This document shows, one piece after another, positions 63,404 to 63,520 of a stretch of DNA of 63,520 nt; position 1 is the stretch's first letter, and each line of letters starts with the position of its first letter. Origin of the DNA: an uncultured Alphaproteobacteria bacterium (GTDB lineage: Bacteria > Pseudomonadota > Alphaproteobacteria > RF32 > CAG-239); assembly GCA_944390915.1 (NCBI GenBank), contig CALXRS010000008.1, forward strand, positions 1-63,520. Direction: 5' to 3'. A model generated the notes under the pieces. That model ran no database searches. It had not been told where the DNA came from and worked only from the letters and a program-made list of their open reading frames with translations. Both the position numbers and the translations under genes were made by a program.

Positions 63404-63520
63404 GGAACATCTTAGCGAACAAGGGCGGCGACAGCAACCGCCGTGAGCTTAGATGCCGAAGGGGAGCAAGTCCTTGCGACCTCACCGAAGCAAAATAAAG
63501 ATTATTATGCCGCTATAGCT
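63404..63520 (+). repeat. Tandem repeat, copy 2, reaches the window end
   Basis: 117 bases homologous to copy 1. The window stops at the same base where copy 1 ends (GCCGCTATAGCT), so the array, or an intact tRNA, may continue outside. Confidence 0.92.

Larger units (their letters stand above)
63200..63520 (+). ncRNA. Candidate structured repetitive RNA, runs off the window
   Basis: No open frame of useful length exists here on either strand. In the first unit, GGTGG (63206-63210) pairs with CCACC (63288-63292) as an outer stem. Inside it, CATCTTAGC (63213) pairs with GCTTAGATG (63252), with GGCGG/CCGCC further in, and GCAAG (63272) pairs with CTTGC (63279). Together they give a three-way junction. 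Downstream come the tRNA-like arms and a perfect 11-bp hairpin AAAATTGATGC/GCATCAATTTT (63364-63388). In the second unit the outer stem is CTTCGG/CCGAAG instead, with the inner hairpins unchanged. Change of sequence with retained pairing argues for an RNA function. Strand is inferred from the promoter. Confidence 0.5.

Noticed and set aside
63209-63520. CRISPR array
   Set aside because: The repeat is too long (about 117 bases) and the period too large, and no cas gene is in the window.

Overview
The window looks like chromosome of an alphaproteobacterium with moderate GC. The evidence is gene order: pal-cpoB-tilS-ftsH-glmM, uvrC-pgsA, dciA next to a DsbA-like gene, and a split F0 operon atpI-atpB-atpE-atpF'-atpF with two b-type subunits. 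fucO, pyruvate phosphate dikinase, many surface autotransporters and ankyrin proteins would suit a host-associated, fermentative (gut-type) lineage, but that lifestyle is inference. There is no insertion sequence, prophage, CRISPR array, rRNA or complete tRNA gene. Most of the window is ordinary core genome with a few accessory islands.

Layout. 1-300: tail of an autotransporter gene that is repeated in inverted orientation at 35737-36036. 0.5-3 kb: a divergent, short MetK behind a probable SAM-II riboswitch, and a DUF2130 coiled-coil protein. 3-7.6 kb: an RND efflux adaptor and pump. 7.7-9.8 kb: a MerR-type promoter with DUF362 and an exported CMD-CMD-cupin protein. 9.9-13.8 kb: a repeat-rich lipoprotein and an S8 subtilisin autotransporter. 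13.8-19.2 kb: Cca, a 32-codon coupled ORF, a PreT/GltD-like flavoprotein, an alpha/beta hydrolase, GltX and MutT. 19.9-23.1 kb: an Mla-type lipid transport operon. 23.2-24.5 kb: an ECF sigma operon arranged like cnrYXH, with its own ECF-type promoter. 24.6-31.3 kb: FucO, a PH-domain membrane protein, a beta-barrel protein, DciA, DsbA-like and the F0 sector. 31.4-35.7 kb: PheA, PpdK and a small unknown. 35.7-38.6 kb: a large autotransporter. 38.9-46.2 kb: Pal, CpoB, TilS, FtsH, a CoaD-like/HD fusion on the other strand, GlmM. 46.3-52 kb: UvrC, PgsA with a Lys/Ala tail, a two-component system, an unknown acidic protein. 52.3-58 kb: an unknown lipoprotein, a thermonuclease, L21, L27, ObgE, RsfS, a GuaD-like deaminase, MurA and a 50-codon coupled ORF. 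58.3-62.9 kb: an ankyrin protein, an orphan ACP, a charged unknown, a ROK kinase and a small membrane protein.

The last 600 bases hold no gene. They contain a promoter-like site followed by a tandem repeat with a unit of about 195 bases. Each unit can fold into a three-way junction plus further hairpins and carries a tRNA-Thr-like half (acceptor 5' strand, D arm and GGU anticodon arm). The array runs off the window end. This is the least explained object here and the best candidate for something undescribed. Both window ends lie in repeats, so they are probably assembly break points.
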